From 58-81 sp012729145 (lineage in GTDB: Bacteria; Synergistota; Synergistia; Synergistales; Thermovirgaceae), in NCBI GenBank assembly GCA_040770625.1, contig JAXGIW010000004.1, forward strand, positions 144,786 to 208,785: 64,000 nucleotides of DNA, read 5' to 3'. The translations under genes were made by a program, and so were the position numbers. Positions 42,685-51,879 of the stretch are shown here, one piece after another; within the stretch, counting starts at the first letter, position 1, and each line of letters starts with the position of its first letter. Below the pieces are notes generated by a model. That model ran no database searches. It was not told where the DNA came from and worked only from the letters and a program-made list of their open reading frames with translations.

Positions 42685-45329
42685 GCCTTTTCCCCTGTCA
42701 TTTCCAGAACTATTCTGCGGACATTCTTCAGTGAGACGGGGATCCCGGCCACATCGCTGAAACCTGCCTGGGCCATATCGGGTCTTCCGCCTCCGCCGCC
42801 TCCCAGCTCCGAGGCTATTCTCCTGACCAGAAGACCGCAGTTGACCCCCAGCTCCACGGCCTCTCTGTCGGCCATGGCGACCAGGCTCCCACGACCCCCC
42901 TCTTCGCTGGCCAGCACGACCAGAACGGGGGAGACCTTCTGCCTGACCCTGTCGCCCACCTCCCTGAGAGCCTCCGGCCCCGTCCCTTCGAAAGCTCCCG
43001 AAACGACAAAAACACCTCCGGTCTCCTCCCGACCCGCCACCAGCTGTTCTACCCTTGAAAGGGCGGAGCGGCTTTTAAGTCTATCCATCCGCACCAGGAG
43101 GGAACGGTTCTCCTGGACTATCTCCTCTGTCCTTTTTTCGAGCTCCTCGGAAGGGACGGAAAGGACCCTCCCCAGGTGCTCGACCCTTTCAAAGAGCTTC
43201 CGGTGGTGCAGGAAGGAGGGTATGCCGGCCAGTGCCGTGATCCTCCTGATCCCCGACCCTATGCCCTCTTCCCGAATGATCTTGAAGGACCCTATGTCCC
43301 CGGTAGCGTCAACATGGGTCCCGCCGCAAAGCTCCGCGCTGAAACCCGGGACGCGTACAACCCTGACGCTTTCACCGTACTTTTCGTTGAAGAGGGCCTT
43401 GGCCCCCATCCTTCTGGCGCTCTCGACATCGGTCTGGATCACCTCCAGGGGGGTGTTGAGCACGATCTGGCGGTTCACGATCATCTCGACCTCCCCTGTC
43501 TCTTCCGGTGTGAGGGGCTTCATGTGGGTGAAATCGAACCGGAGGAGCTCCTCGTTGACAAGGGAACCGGCCTGGGTGACATGTCTGCCAAGTACCCTTA
43601 CGAGGGCTTCATGAAGAAGGTGGGTGGCAGAGTGGTGAGCCTTGATGGCCCGACGCCGGTCCCCATCGACCTGGGCTGTCACGGGGCGGCCTTCTGCAGC
43701 TTCTCCTTCGCTAATGATCACTTTGTGCACCACCAGGTCGCCGGCAGCCCTGAAGGTGTCCGTTACCTCGGCGAGGAATTCCTCACCCCTGACTATGCCC
43801 CTGTCGCCGACCTGGCCGCCACCCTCTCCGTAGAAGGGGGTATCCTGAAGAACCAGAAGGGCCTCGGTGCCCTTGGGGGCTGTCTTTACCCTCCTGTCGT
43901 CTACAATGACGGCAGTCACCGTAGTCTGGATCTTCTCGGAGATATATCCACTGAAAGCGGTGGCTCCGTGTTTGTCCCTGATCTCCTCGAAAAGGCCCTT
44001 CCCGAGACCGCCCCAGGCAGTCTTCGCCCCGGCCCTGGCCCTCTCCCTCTGTTTCTCCATCTCCACGGTGAAACCTTCGTGATCGACGGAGACGCCCTTC
44101 TCCTGGCAGACCTCCTCTGTCAGTTCATAGGGGAAGCCGAAAGTATCGTAAAGCTCGAAAGCGACCCTTCCGGGGAGTGTAGACCCCCTCTTGCCGGACA
44201 TGGACCCGATCTCTGACTCGAGCAGCCGAAGACCCTGCTCCAGGGTCCTACCGAACCGATCCTCCTCCATTTCGATGACCTGTTCCACAAGGGGGCGTTG
44301 CTCCGAAAGCTCGATGTAGGGGTCGCTCATAACCTCCAGCAGTGTCGGGTACATCTCCATCAGGAATGGTCTTTCGACGCCGAAGAGTCTTCCGAAACGT
44401 ACGGCCCTTCGCAGGATCCTCCTGAGAACGTAGCCCCGCCCCTCGTTGGATGGGAGTACCCCGTCGGCTATCATGAAAGCCGTGGCCCGGAAATGGTCAG
44501 AGATGACCCTTGCGGCCATGTCTCCCATCGGGTCTTCACCGTATCTTATACCGCATATCTCGCAGGACTTTTCGACAAGGGGCTTGAAGAGGTCCGTCTG
44601 GAAATCCCCGGCCACCTGCTGAACCACTGAAGAGAGGCGCTCCAGGCCCATTCCCGTGTCTATATTCTTTTTCGGCAGTGGCTCCAGGGATCCGTCCTCG
44701 AGGCGGTTGTACTGCATGAAGACCAGGTTCCACACTTCAAGGAAGCGGTCACAATCGCAACCCACACCGCAGTCGGGCCTTCCGCACGAGAAGGAGGGGC
44801 CCTGGTCGTAGATGAGCTCCGAACAGGGTCCACAGGGGCCTACGGGCCCTACAGACCAGAAGTTGTCCTCCTCGCCCATGCGGTAGATGCGGTCCGCCGG
44901 AACGCCGATCTCTCCGTTCCATATGGAGAAGGCCTCATCGTCCTCCCGGAAGATGGTGGGGCAGAGCCTGTCGGGGTCCAGCCCCACCTCGCCGGTAAGG
45001 AACTCCCATGCAAAGGCTGCCGCATCGCTTTTGAAATAGTCGCCGAAGCTGAAGTTGCCCAGCATCTCGAAAAGGGTATGATGCCTGGCGGTCCTGCCGA
45101 CATTCTCGATATCGTTGGTACGGACGCACTTCTGGGAGGTGGTGGCCCTGTTGAAGGAGGGTACCCTCATCCCCAGGAAATAGGGTTTGAAGGGGACCAT
45201 GCCAGCTATTGTGAAAAGAATGGACGGATCATCAGGCACCAGCGAAAAGCTGGGGAATCTCCTGTGATCCTTTCTCTCGAAGTAGGACAAGAACAGCTCC
45301 CTGAGTTCCTTTCCGCTTCTCCATCGCAT
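42681..45329 (-). CDS. alaS: Alanyl-tRNA synthetase
   Basis: 882 residues, full length. The class II core covers about 1-410. The editing domain has HHSATHLLHEALVRVLG (about 568-584) and CGGTHVDATGDIG (about 665-677) with the zinc ligands. The C-terminal DHHA1 domain ends in LGGGGGGRPDMAQAG. Start ATG at 45329. Alanine charging and editing; head of the run alaS-ruvX-mutS-mutL-miaA-ispH-rpsA. Confidence 0.97.
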   Translation of the reverse strand: MRWRSGKELRELFLSYFERKDHRRFPSFSLVPDDPSILFTIAGMVPFKPYFLGMRVPSFNRATTSQKCVRTNDIENVGRTARHHTLFEMLGNFSFGDYFKSDAAAFAWEFLTGEVGLDPDRLCPTIFREDDEAFSIWNGEIGVPADRIYRMGEEDNFWSVGPVGPCGPCSELIYDQGPSFSCGRPDCGVGCDCDRFLEVWNLVFMQYNRLEDGSLEPLPKKNIDTGMGLERLSSVVQQVAGDFQTDLFKPLVEKSCEICGIRYGEDPMGDMAARVISDHFRATAFMIADGVLPSNEGRGYVLRRILRRAVRFGRLFGVERPFLMEMYPTLLEVMSDPYIELSEQRPLVEQVIEMEEDRFGRTLEQGLRLLESEIGSMSGKRGSTLPGRVAFELYDTFGFPYELTEEVCQEKGVSVDHEGFTVEMEKQRERARAGAKTAWGGLGKGLFEEIRDKHGATAFSGYISEKIQTTVTAVIVDDRRVKTAPKGTEALLVLQDTPFYGEGGGQVGDRGIVRGEEFLAEVTDTFRAAGDLVVHKVIISEGEAAEGRPVTAQVDGDRRRAIKAHHSATHLLHEALVRVLGRHVTQAGSLVNEELLRFDFTHMKPLTPEETGEVEMIVNRQIVLNTPLEVIQTDVESARRMGAKALFNEKYGESVRVVRVPGFSAELCGGTHVDATGDIGSFKIIREEGIGSGIRRITALAGIPSFLHHRKLFERVEHLGRVLSVPSEELEKRTEEIVQENRSLLVRMDRLKSRSALSRVEQLVAGREETGGVFVVSGAFEGTGPEALREVGDRVRQKVSPVLVVLASEEGGRGSLVAMADREAVELGVNCGLLVRRIASELGGGGGGRPDMAQAGFSDVAGIPVSLKNVRRIVLEMTGEKA

Positions 45330-45370
45330 CTTCCGGATGTCTCCTTCTGTTTTTTCTGGCGATTATATCA

Positions 45371-46663
45371 CTACCGGCGGACGGCACGGTCCAGGAGGTC
45401 CTCCCTGCACCTGGAGATCTCGCCCATGACCTCTCCCCTGTCCTGACCGGGGAACTCCCCCTCGCGGAAGAGCCACCTGCCGGCGGCCATCGTCCCCAGT
45501 ATATCGGAACTGGAACCGGCGTAGACAAGGAAGCCGATGAGATTATCGGGGTCCCAGCCAATGTAGTGCGGGCGGTCAAGATCGACCATCACCAGGTCAG
45601 CCTGCCAGCCCTCCCTGATAAGGCCAGAATTCTCGAAACCAGCGGCCGACGCCCCTGACAGGGTGGCCATTCTGAAGATATCCCTGGCTGCGATGGCCGT
45701 AGGGTCCTTGGCGATGCCCTTGTGTATCAGGGCGCACAGCCTCATCTCTCCCCAGATGTCGAGCCTGTTGTTGCTGGCGGCCCCGTCGGTACCGAGCGAC
45801 ACTGGCACGCCCGCCTCCAGGAAGCACTGTAGCGGCGCATGACCGCTCCCCAGTTTCATGTTGCTCGTCGGATTGTGGGCCACCGTTACGGAGGTGCCTG
45901 CCAGCTCCGGAACCTCTCCCTCGGGGAACCATACACAGTGGGCCAGGATAGTGGCCCTGGTCTCCAGAAGTCCCGCCTCCTCCAGGTAGGCCAGGGGGGA
46001 GAGACCGAACTTCTCCCTTATGAAGGCTGCCTCCCACTCGGCCTCGAGAAAATGAAAGTGAACACCGGAACCAAGATCTGCCGCAGAACCCACGATATCC
46101 TTCAGGACACCCAGAGAGACAGTGTAAGGGGCGTGGGGTCCCAGCTGGACCCTGATGTTCCCCTTGCCGTTCCATCTTTGGAACAGCTCCACCCCCTCAC
46201 GGAACTTCACGGGGTCGTCACCGGTCAGTCCGCGGCACATGCAGCACCGGACGCCTGTCTCAGTGGCGGCTTTGGCCACTTCGTCCATCTCGAAGTACAT
46301 GTCCGTAAAGCAGGTAGTTCCCGTGGAGACCATCTCCATAATGGCTCCCCTGGTCCCCCAGTAGATGTGTTCGGGGACCAGCCCGGCCTCTACTGGCCAT
46401 ATCCTCTCCTCAAGCCACTGCTTCAGGGGGAGTTCCTCTCCCAGCCCCCGGAGAAGGACCATGGCGGCATGGGTATGCCCGTTGACAAGACCAGGTATCA
46501 GCAGGTTCCTCCCCTTGCCCTGGACCGTTTCGATGTCTTCGGGCAGTTTCCCGGGACCGGGGCCGATCGCTGTGATCCTGTCTCCCTCCACAAGGATATC
46601 GCCCCTCAATGCCCTTTCCATCTCTGCGTCCATGTAGATGAAATCCCTGAAGAGGATCGCCAT
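45371..46663 (-). CDS. mtaD: 5-methylthioadenosine/S-adenosylhomocysteine deaminase family amidohydrolase
   Basis: 430 residues. Amidohydrolase metal motifs: PGLVNGHTHAAMVLLRGLGE (about 55-74), HFHFLEAEWE (about 200-209), LAHCVWF (about 240) and LGTDGAASNN (about 292-301), in the order seen in MtaD. It should deaminate methylthioadenosine or SAH to the inosine forms. The neighbours ahcY and mtnA support a role in recycling SAM by-products. Confidence 0.93.
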   Translation of the reverse strand: MAILFRDFIYMDAEMERALRGDILVEGDRITAIGPGPGKLPEDIETVQGKGRNLLIPGLVNGHTHAAMVLLRGLGEELPLKQWLEERIWPVEAGLVPEHIYWGTRGAIMEMVSTGTTCFTDMYFEMDEVAKAATETGVRCCMCRGLTGDDPVKFREGVELFQRWNGKGNIRVQLGPHAPYTVSLGVLKDIVGSAADLGSGVHFHFLEAEWEAAFIREKFGLSPLAYLEEAGLLETRATILAHCVWFPEGEVPELAGTSVTVAHNPTSNMKLGSGHAPLQCFLEAGVPVSLGTDGAASNNRLDIWGEMRLCALIHKGIAKDPTAIAARDIFRMATLSGASAAGFENSGLIREGWQADLVMVDLDRPHYIGWDPDNLIGFLVYAGSSSDILGTMAAGRWLFREGEFPGQDRGEVMGEISRCREDLLDRAVRR

Positions 46664-46669
46664 GGTCGA

Positions 46670-47914
46670 CTACTCCTTCCACTCCCGCATGTAATTCTTT
46701 TGCTCCTCTGTCGGCTTCTCCAGCCGGGCGCCCTGGGCCTCAAGGGCCATTGTAACAATGGCCCGGTCAATATCTTCAGGGACCTGGTATACGCCGGGGG
46801 AGAGCCGGTTATCCGCCAGGTAAAGCACAGACCTGAGCTGAAGACCGAAGCTGAGATCCATTATCTCGATGGGGTGTCCGTCGCCGGCAGCGAGGTTTAC
46901 GAGCCTTCCCTCTGCCAGAAGGCTAATTTTCCTTCTGTCCTTCATCACATAGGTGGTGACGTTCTCCCTGGCTTCAAGAACCTCTTCCGAAAGGTCCTCC
47001 AGTGCCTTCTTGTCGATCTCCACGTCAAAGTGCCCCGCGTTGCCCAGTATGGCCCCGTCCTTCATGACCTGGAGATGCTCTCTCCTGATAACCCCCTTGT
47101 TCCCCGTCAGGGTCAGGAAAATATCCCCCTGGGCTGCCGCCTGTTCCATGTCGCAGACCTGGCAGCCGTCCATCAGCGCTTCGAAAGCCTTGTGGGGATC
47201 GGTCTCGACGACCACAACCCTGGCGCCGAAACCCTTGGCCCTCATGGCCACGCCGCGTCCGCACCAGCCGTAGCCTGCAACGACGAAAACCTTTCCTGCA
47301 AGAAGGACGTTGGTCGCCCTCATCAGCCCGTCAAAGACGGACTGACCCGTTCCGTAACGGTTGTCGAAGAGGAATTTGCTCCTGGCGTCGTTGACCGAGA
47401 TCACCGGAAAGGCGAGGACCCCCTGCTCGGCCATCGCCTTCAGTCGCCTGACCCCCGTTGTCGTCTCCTCAGAGCCTCCCCTGATGCCAGGGAGAAGGTC
47501 AGGTCTCTTCTCATGCGCCATGACAACGAGGTCTGCGCCGTCATCAACGATAATCTGCGGGGAGGACATGAGGACCTGCTCCAGATTCCTGAAATACTCG
47601 TCGTCGGTCATTCCCCTGCGGCTGTAAACGCCTACCCCTCCCTTAACGAGGGCAGCGCAAACGTCATCCTGGGTGGAGAGAGGGTTACTGCCCGCGGCAA
47701 TCACCTCTGCGCCCAGCTCTTTGAGGGAGAGCAGGAGGCAGGCGGTCTTGGCCTCAAGATGCAGACATGCACCGACGGTAATGCCAGAAAGGGGCCTCTC
47801 CCTGCCATGGATCCCGACGAGCCCTGCCAGTACGGGCATTCTCTGCTTCGCCCAGAGTATCTTCCTCTCTCCCTCCCTGTATGCGGAGGCCTCTGCTATC
47901 GTGGATCCCTTCAA
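46670..47914 (-). CDS. ahcY: Adenosylhomocysteinase
   Basis: Hydrolyses SAH to adenosine and homocysteine using bound NAD+. 414 residues. NAD site VAGYGWCGRGVAMRAKGFGA (about 192-211), substrate region NDARSKFLFDNRYGTGQS (about 155-172), LTGNKGVIRREHLQVMKDGA and the terminal YMREWKE. TTG start follows AGGA at 9 bases and overlaps the mtnA stop (TTGA). Confidence 0.96.
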   Translation of the reverse strand: MKGSTIAEASAYREGERKILWAKQRMPVLAGLVGIHGRERPLSGITVGACLHLEAKTACLLLSLKELGAEVIAAGSNPLSTQDDVCAALVKGGVGVYSRRGMTDDEYFRNLEQVLMSSPQIIVDDGADLVVMAHEKRPDLLPGIRGGSEETTTGVRRLKAMAEQGVLAFPVISVNDARSKFLFDNRYGTGQSVFDGLMRATNVLLAGKVFVVAGYGWCGRGVAMRAKGFGARVVVVETDPHKAFEALMDGCQVCDMEQAAAQGDIFLTLTGNKGVIRREHLQVMKDGAILGNAGHFDVEIDKKALEDLSEEVLEARENVTTYVMKDRRKISLLAEGRLVNLAAGDGHPIEIMDLSFGLQLRSVLYLADNRLSPGVYQVPEDIDRAIVTMALEAQGARLEKPTEEQKNYMREWKE

Positions 47915-48948
47915 ATGATCACATCCTGTCCTTCCGGGTCATTTTCACCCATGTCTTTAAGATCGTAGGGGGCCCTGAAAATCCCTTTCTCGCTGATGAT
48001 GGCCGTAACGAGCGCCGCAGGAGTAACGTCGAAGGCCGGGTTCCATACCTTGATCCTGTCGGGGATCCTCTTCCCTCCTGGGAGAAGCCGTACCTCTTCA
48101 CCCGAACGCTCCTCTATTATGATATCCTCCCCGGAGGCGAGGGAAGTGTCAAAAGTGCTCCAGGGCGCCGCCACGTAGAAGGGTACCCAGTGCTCCTTAG
48201 CAAGGACGGCAAGCGAGTAGGTGCCTATCTTGTTGGCCACATCCCCGTTGGAGGCTATCCTGTCGGCCCCGACAATAACGGCGTCGATCTTTCTCTCCCT
48301 CATCAGGGCACCTGCCATGGAGTCGCAGATGACGGTGACATCGAAACCATCCTCGGCCAGTTCCCAGGAGGAGAGACGGGCACCCTGAAGGATCGGTCTC
48401 GTCTCGTCGAGAAAGACCTTGACCTCCTTGCCGCGCTCTCTTGCCGCCCTGATGACGCCAAGAGCCGTGCCGAATCCCCCCGTGGCCAGGGCACCAGCGT
48501 TGCAGTGGCTCAGCACGCTGCACTTTTCGGGGAGAAGGGCCTGCCCCAGGATACCCATGGTCCGGTTGGCGGCAATATCCTCCTCCAGTATCCCTTTAGC
48601 CTCTTCAAGAAGTTCCTTCTTCAGGTCCACTCCCTCAGGAACGGCAAGAGCCCTCTCAAGCATCCTCCCGATCGCCCAGAAGAGGTTGACCGCCGTAGGT
48701 CTTGTCGATATAAGCCTTCGGGCGGCGTGGCTCAACTCGCTCTCTTTGCCCCCCGATCCCAGGACCAGACCAAAGGCCGCAGCTATCCCTATCGCAGGAG
48801 CCCCCCTGACGGCAAGATCTTCAATGGCCCGGGCAACGCACTCGACGTCGCGGCAGAGGATATGTTCGACCCCGGAGGGGAGTTCCCTCTGGTCGAGCAA
48901 CACCAGCATATCCTCTTCATCGTCCCAGCGGACAGCGTGGTACTCCAT
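47911..48948 (-). CDS. mtnA: S-methyl-5-thioribose-1-phosphate isomerase
   Basis: Isomerises methylthioribose 1-phosphate to the ribulose form in methionine salvage. 345 residues, eIF2B-like fold. Motifs: RGAPAIGIAAAFGL (about 48-61), LSHCNAGALATGGFGTALG with the catalytic Cys, ETRPILQGARLSSWEL and IVGADRIASNGDVANKIGTY. No mtnP or mtnK is in the window, so the later steps may differ from the classic route. Confidence 0.95.
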   Translation of the reverse strand: MEYHAVRWDDEEDMLVLLDQRELPSGVEHILCRDVECVARAIEDLAVRGAPAIGIAAAFGLVLGSGGKESELSHAARRLISTRPTAVNLFWAIGRMLERALAVPEGVDLKKELLEEAKGILEEDIAANRTMGILGQALLPEKCSVLSHCNAGALATGGFGTALGVIRAARERGKEVKVFLDETRPILQGARLSSWELAEDGFDVTVICDSMAGALMRERKIDAVIVGADRIASNGDVANKIGTYSLAVLAKEHWVPFYVAAPWSTFDTSLASGEDIIIEERSGEEVRLLPGGKRIPDRIKVWNPAFDVTPAALVTAIISEKGIFRAPYDLKDMGENDPEGQDVII

Positions 48949-48951
48949 GGT

Positions 48952-50175
48952 TTATCTACCTCCCCCTTTACCGGAGCTCTCCTGGACGGATCTCACGGTG
49001 GTCTGGACCCTTCCGTCGATAAAGGCCACTATCAGGTCATCACCAGCGGAGACCTCGGCAGCACGGGAGACGACGTTCCCGTCGCCCGAAGAACAGGAGA
49101 CAAAACCCCTGCCCAGAACCTTGAGAGGAGAGAGGGCATCCATGGCCGAAGCGATCTCCCTGAAGGAGGACCAGGAAAGGGTGAGGATCCGCTCGGCTGC
49201 CGTCACCGCCCTTGTCCTGAGTCTCTCAAGGGCAGTCCCGGCCGGCAAGAGGGCGGACCTTTCGAAGGACCTTGCCAGCAAGTTAACCCTTCCCTCCAGA
49301 AGCATCTGGTGACGGTGCATCTCCCTGGAGATGCCGCTAGCCATCCTCGCCCTTATCCCGCGGATCTCCCTGAGGAGGTCCATCCTGTCGGGGAAGAGTG
49401 CCTCTGCGGCAGCCGATGGTGTGGGAGCGAAGAGATCAGCGGCCAGGTCCGAGAGCGTCCTGTCAACCTGGTGCCCCAGCCCTGTCACTACCGGAACGGG
49501 GCACGACCTTACGGCCCTAACGACCTCCTCTTCATCGAAGGGATTGAGGTCGTCGCGGCTACCCCCTCCCCTGACAAGCATCACAGCTTCGACTTCGGGG
49601 ATGCTCCCGGCACGAACCAGGCCTCTTGCGATCTCCTCTACGGCGGTCGCCCCCTGGACAACCGTCGGGACAACCAGGAGTCTGCAGAGAGGGAACCTCT
49701 CTCTGGCCACCTTTACTACATCCCTGACAGCTGCACCCGTAGGGGAGGTTACAAGGGCTACCCTGAGGGGGAGCGGGGGGAGCCTTCTCTTAAGGGCGGG
49801 TTCAAAGAGCCCCTCCCTCTTGAGACGTTCCATCAGCTCCTTTTTCGCCCTGGTCTGAGCTGCCTCACCCAGGGGCCTAATGGTCCTGGCGTAGATCTGG
49901 TAGGCCCCCCTGGGACCGTAGACCCCTGCCTTGCCTGTCACAAGGACCTCGTCACCGTCTGCGGGCCAGAGGGGGATCCGTCCGGCATCGGACCTGAAAA
50001 GAGCGCAGGATATCCTTGACTCCTCCCCGAGCAGTGTGAAATAGACATGCCCGCTGGAGTGCCGTTTGAACCCCGAAAGGGTCCCCCTGACCTGGAGGGA
50101 TGAAAGGGTCTCGCTCTCCTCGAAAAGAAGTGAAATGTAACGGGTCAGCTCATCAACGGTCAGTATCCCCGGCAT
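48952..50175 (-). CDS. xseA: Exodeoxyribonuclease VII large subunit
   Basis: 407 residues. N-terminal OB domain (SLQVRGTLSGFKRHSSGHVYF, about 25-45, here quoted in part) and catalytic domain with VTSPTGAAVRDV, LVRGGGSRDDLNPFDEE and TGLGHQVDRTLSD. Degrades single-stranded DNA together with XseB. No xseB is next to it, because mtnA follows directly. ATG start inside the end of nusB. Confidence 0.95.
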   Translation of the reverse strand: MPGILTVDELTRYISLLFEESETLSSLQVRGTLSGFKRHSSGHVYFTLLGEESRISCALFRSDAGRIPLWPADGDEVLVTGKAGVYGPRGAYQIYARTIRPLGEAAQTRAKKELMERLKREGLFEPALKRRLPPLPLRVALVTSPTGAAVRDVVKVARERFPLCRLLVVPTVVQGATAVEEIARGLVRAGSIPEVEAVMLVRGGGSRDDLNPFDEEEVVRAVRSCPVPVVTGLGHQVDRTLSDLAADLFAPTPSAAAEALFPDRMDLLREIRGIRARMASGISREMHRHQMLLEGRVNLLARSFERSALLPAGTALERLRTRAVTAAERILTLSWSSFREIASAMDALSPLKVLGRGFVSCSSGDGNVVSRAAEVSAGDDLIVAFIDGRVQTTVRSVQESSGKGGGR

Positions 50176-50617
50176 CGGGACTCTCCGTTCCTTCTCCCCT
50201 GTCCAGGACCCGGACGATCTTGCCCAGTACGCCGTTCACAAACTTGCCCGATTCGGCGGTCCCGAAGTGCTTTGCCAGTTCAACGGCCTCCGAGATGGCC
50301 ACCGGAACGGGGATCAGCCTGGCGACTATGCTCTCGTAGAGAGCAAGCCTTATTGCCACTCTGTCTACGATGACCATCCGCTCCGGCCTCCATCCGATGA
50401 TATGTCTCCGGATCAGGTCATCTACGATGTTCCGGCTCTCTGAGACGCCCAGGACCAGCCTTGCGGCGTAACTCTTCACCTCTTCATCCTCGGAGTCGAA
50501 GGGGTAGAGCTCCACCGCCGCAACTGGAGAGATGTTCTCGCGCATCTCCATGGAATAGAGGATCTGGAGTGCGATCTCTCTCGATCTTCTTCTCTTCTGG
50601 GGGACAATTGCCTTCAA
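50153..50617 (-). CDS. nusB: Transcription antitermination factor NusB
   Basis: 154 residues, all-helical. RRSREIALQILYSMEM near the N-terminus, RMVIVDRVAIRLALYESI and PVAISEAVELAKHFGTAESG are family segments. It acts in rRNA antitermination. TTG start; AAGGAAGGG lies about 11 bases upstream. Overlaps xseA by 23 bp. A downstream partner of the Asp23 region, as is common in Firmicutes (asp23-nusB). Confidence 0.95.
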   Translation of the reverse strand: MKAIVPQKRRRSREIALQILYSMEMRENISPVAAVELYPFDSEDEEVKSYAARLVLGVSESRNIVDDLIRRHIIGWRPERMVIVDRVAIRLALYESIVARLIPVPVAISEAVELAKHFGTAESGKFVNGVLGKIVRVLDRGEGTESPDAGDTDR

Positions 50618-50635
50618 ATTGCCACTGCCCTTCCT

Positions 50636-51121
50636 TTACGGTCTCTTTTCCGAAAGTTTCCGGAACCACCGGCGGATCTCACTCCCCCGCTCCGTGGTGT
50701 AAAGCGCTGCAACGGAGAAGGCAGCCAGCCCAAAGGCGGTAGCCAGAAGCGTCCCCGAGACACCCATTCGGATCACCGCCACCAGGACCCATACCGCGAC
50801 ACCCCAGGTCAGGGGGAGCCGCACAATGGTCGAGGCCGTCAGCGCTTCCTGAAGACGGTCCTCTCTGATCCACCCTGCCTGGATGTCCGAGAAGCCAAGT
50901 TCCCGGGCAAATTCCCTGAACCTCTTCTCCGAGGCGGACTTGTCCGACGGTGACAACCCCGGCTCCAGTGCAAACGAGACATTCAGCATGTCCCGGTCGG
51001 CAAGGAGCGACACCTCGGAACAAACAGGGCCATCGGGGTACATCCTGGAGTAGGCGTCCCGGATACCTCCTCCGGACAGCCAGAGCTCCCCCTTTTCACC
51101 GGATCTCCAGAAGTAGTACAA
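50636..51121 (-). CDS. Small membrane protein between nusB and the Asp23 cluster
   Basis: 161 residues, not recognised by sequence. Residues 1-95 are soluble (GELWLSGGGIRDAYSRM and onward) and weakly recall an Asp23-like beta/alpha pattern. Two membrane segments follow at about 100-120 (LPLTWGVAVWVLVAVI) and 122-143 (GVSGTLLATAFGLAAFSVAA), then a short basic tail. Position suggests a possible AmaP-like anchor for Asp23 proteins with reversed domain order, but this is a guess. TTG start with GGGGTG upstream. Confidence 0.65.
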   Translation of the reverse strand: MYYFWRSGEKGELWLSGGGIRDAYSRMYPDGPVCSEVSLLADRDMLNVSFALEPGLSPSDKSASEKRFREFARELGFSDIQAGWIREDRLQEALTASTIVRLPLTWGVAVWVLVAVIRMGVSGTLLATAFGLAAFSVAALYTTERGSEIRRWFRKLSEKRP

Positions 51122-51139
51122 TCAGATCACCCCACGACA

Positions 51140-51167
51140 TAAAAGGCCGGCCCCGATGGGACCGGCC
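51140..51167 (-). terminator. Intrinsic terminator after the Asp23 cluster
   Basis: Minus strand: a 10-bp stem GGCCGGTCCC / GGGGCCGGCC (one G-U pair) with a 3-base loop, followed by TTTTAT. Strong terminator ending the Asp23 unit, only 18 bp before the next start codon. Confidence 0.88.
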
Positions 51168-51195
51168 GCTTGATAACCGGCCTGGGCCAGTACGA

Positions 51196-51798
51196 TCAGG
51201 GCTTGTTCTTCTCTATCTTCCCGAAAATGCTGGTCTTCTCCTTTTTGGGGGCCTGCTCTTCGGTCGGCGCACCCGCAGGAGCCTCTTCCTTCTTCTCCTC
51301 CACGGTGCTCTTCCGGGCCTCCACAGGAGGGGTAACGATCTCGACGGGGGGAGAAGGCTGGACCTTTTCCTTAATGGTCATCTCGAGTACGGGCTTCTTG
51401 ACGTCCTCGAAATAAAGCCCCTTGACGAAGACGTTGACGGCCTTGATGTTGTAGCCTGTGTTCTGTTCAAGGGAGTTCCTGATGGACTCCTGCACATACC
51501 AGGCAATATCGGGGATCATGAGACCGAACTTGGTCCTGATGTACGCGTCGACCACCACAGAGGGGCCGCCCTCTTCCTCGACCATTATGTCCACTCCCTG
51601 GGCAAGACGCGTCCCACCCTCGCCCTGGTCGGGCTGCACTCCGATAACCTTCATGAGGGCCTGCGATGCCAGTTCGGCAATTACCTCCTCGGATATCCTG
51701 ACCCTTCCGTCAGTGCTGAACTTCATCTTCTTTTTATCCTGGAGATCCGTCGGGGTATGGCTCTCCTCGAAGGAGCCGAAGATCTTCGATGCACTCAT
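51196..51798 (-). CDS. Asp23/Gls24 family protein, copy 4 (long tail)
   Basis: 200 residues. The Asp23 core (about 15-128) has VRISEEVIAELASQALMKVI, SVVVDAYIRTKFGLMIPDIA and GYNIKAVNVFVKGLYFED. A low-complexity tail rich in Pro, Glu, Lys and Ala (about 130-200) ends in the basic EKTSIFGKIEKNKP. Known family members form abundant filaments at the membrane under alkaline stress in Gram-positives. AGGAG lies about 10 bases before the ATG. Confidence 0.9.
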   Translation of the reverse strand: MSASKIFGSFEESHTPTDLQDKKKMKFSTDGRVRISEEVIAELASQALMKVIGVQPDQGEGGTRLAQGVDIMVEEEGGPSVVVDAYIRTKFGLMIPDIAWYVQESIRNSLEQNTGYNIKAVNVFVKGLYFEDVKKPVLEMTIKEKVQPSPPVEIVTPPVEARKSTVEEKKEEAPAGAPTEEQAPKKEKTSIFGKIEKNKP

Positions 51799-51844
51799 GT
51801 ATGATCCACTCCTTTCGCTTTTTTTACAATAAGGTCGTTACGGC

Positions 51845-51871
51845 GGTCCGGGGCCGGCTCCCCTCCGGACC
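51845..51871 (-). repeat. Inverted repeat in the gap between Asp23 copies 3 and 4
   Basis: GGTCCGG (51845-51851) and CCGGACC (51865-51871) form a 7-bp stem around a GC-rich loop, in an 81-bp gap. No T-run follows on either strand. It may be an mRNA-stability hairpin that sets the ratio of the paralogues. Confidence 0.45.
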
Positions 51872-51879
51872 CTTTCATG

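Noticed and set aside
45839..50019. Very long plus-strand open frames (for example 45839-47968 and 47881-50019) opposite mtaD, ahcY, mtnA and xseA
   Set aside because: They are antisense shadows created by high G+C codon use. Their translations are rich in Gly, Pro, Arg and Asp with no family motifs, and the minus-strand genes are clear.
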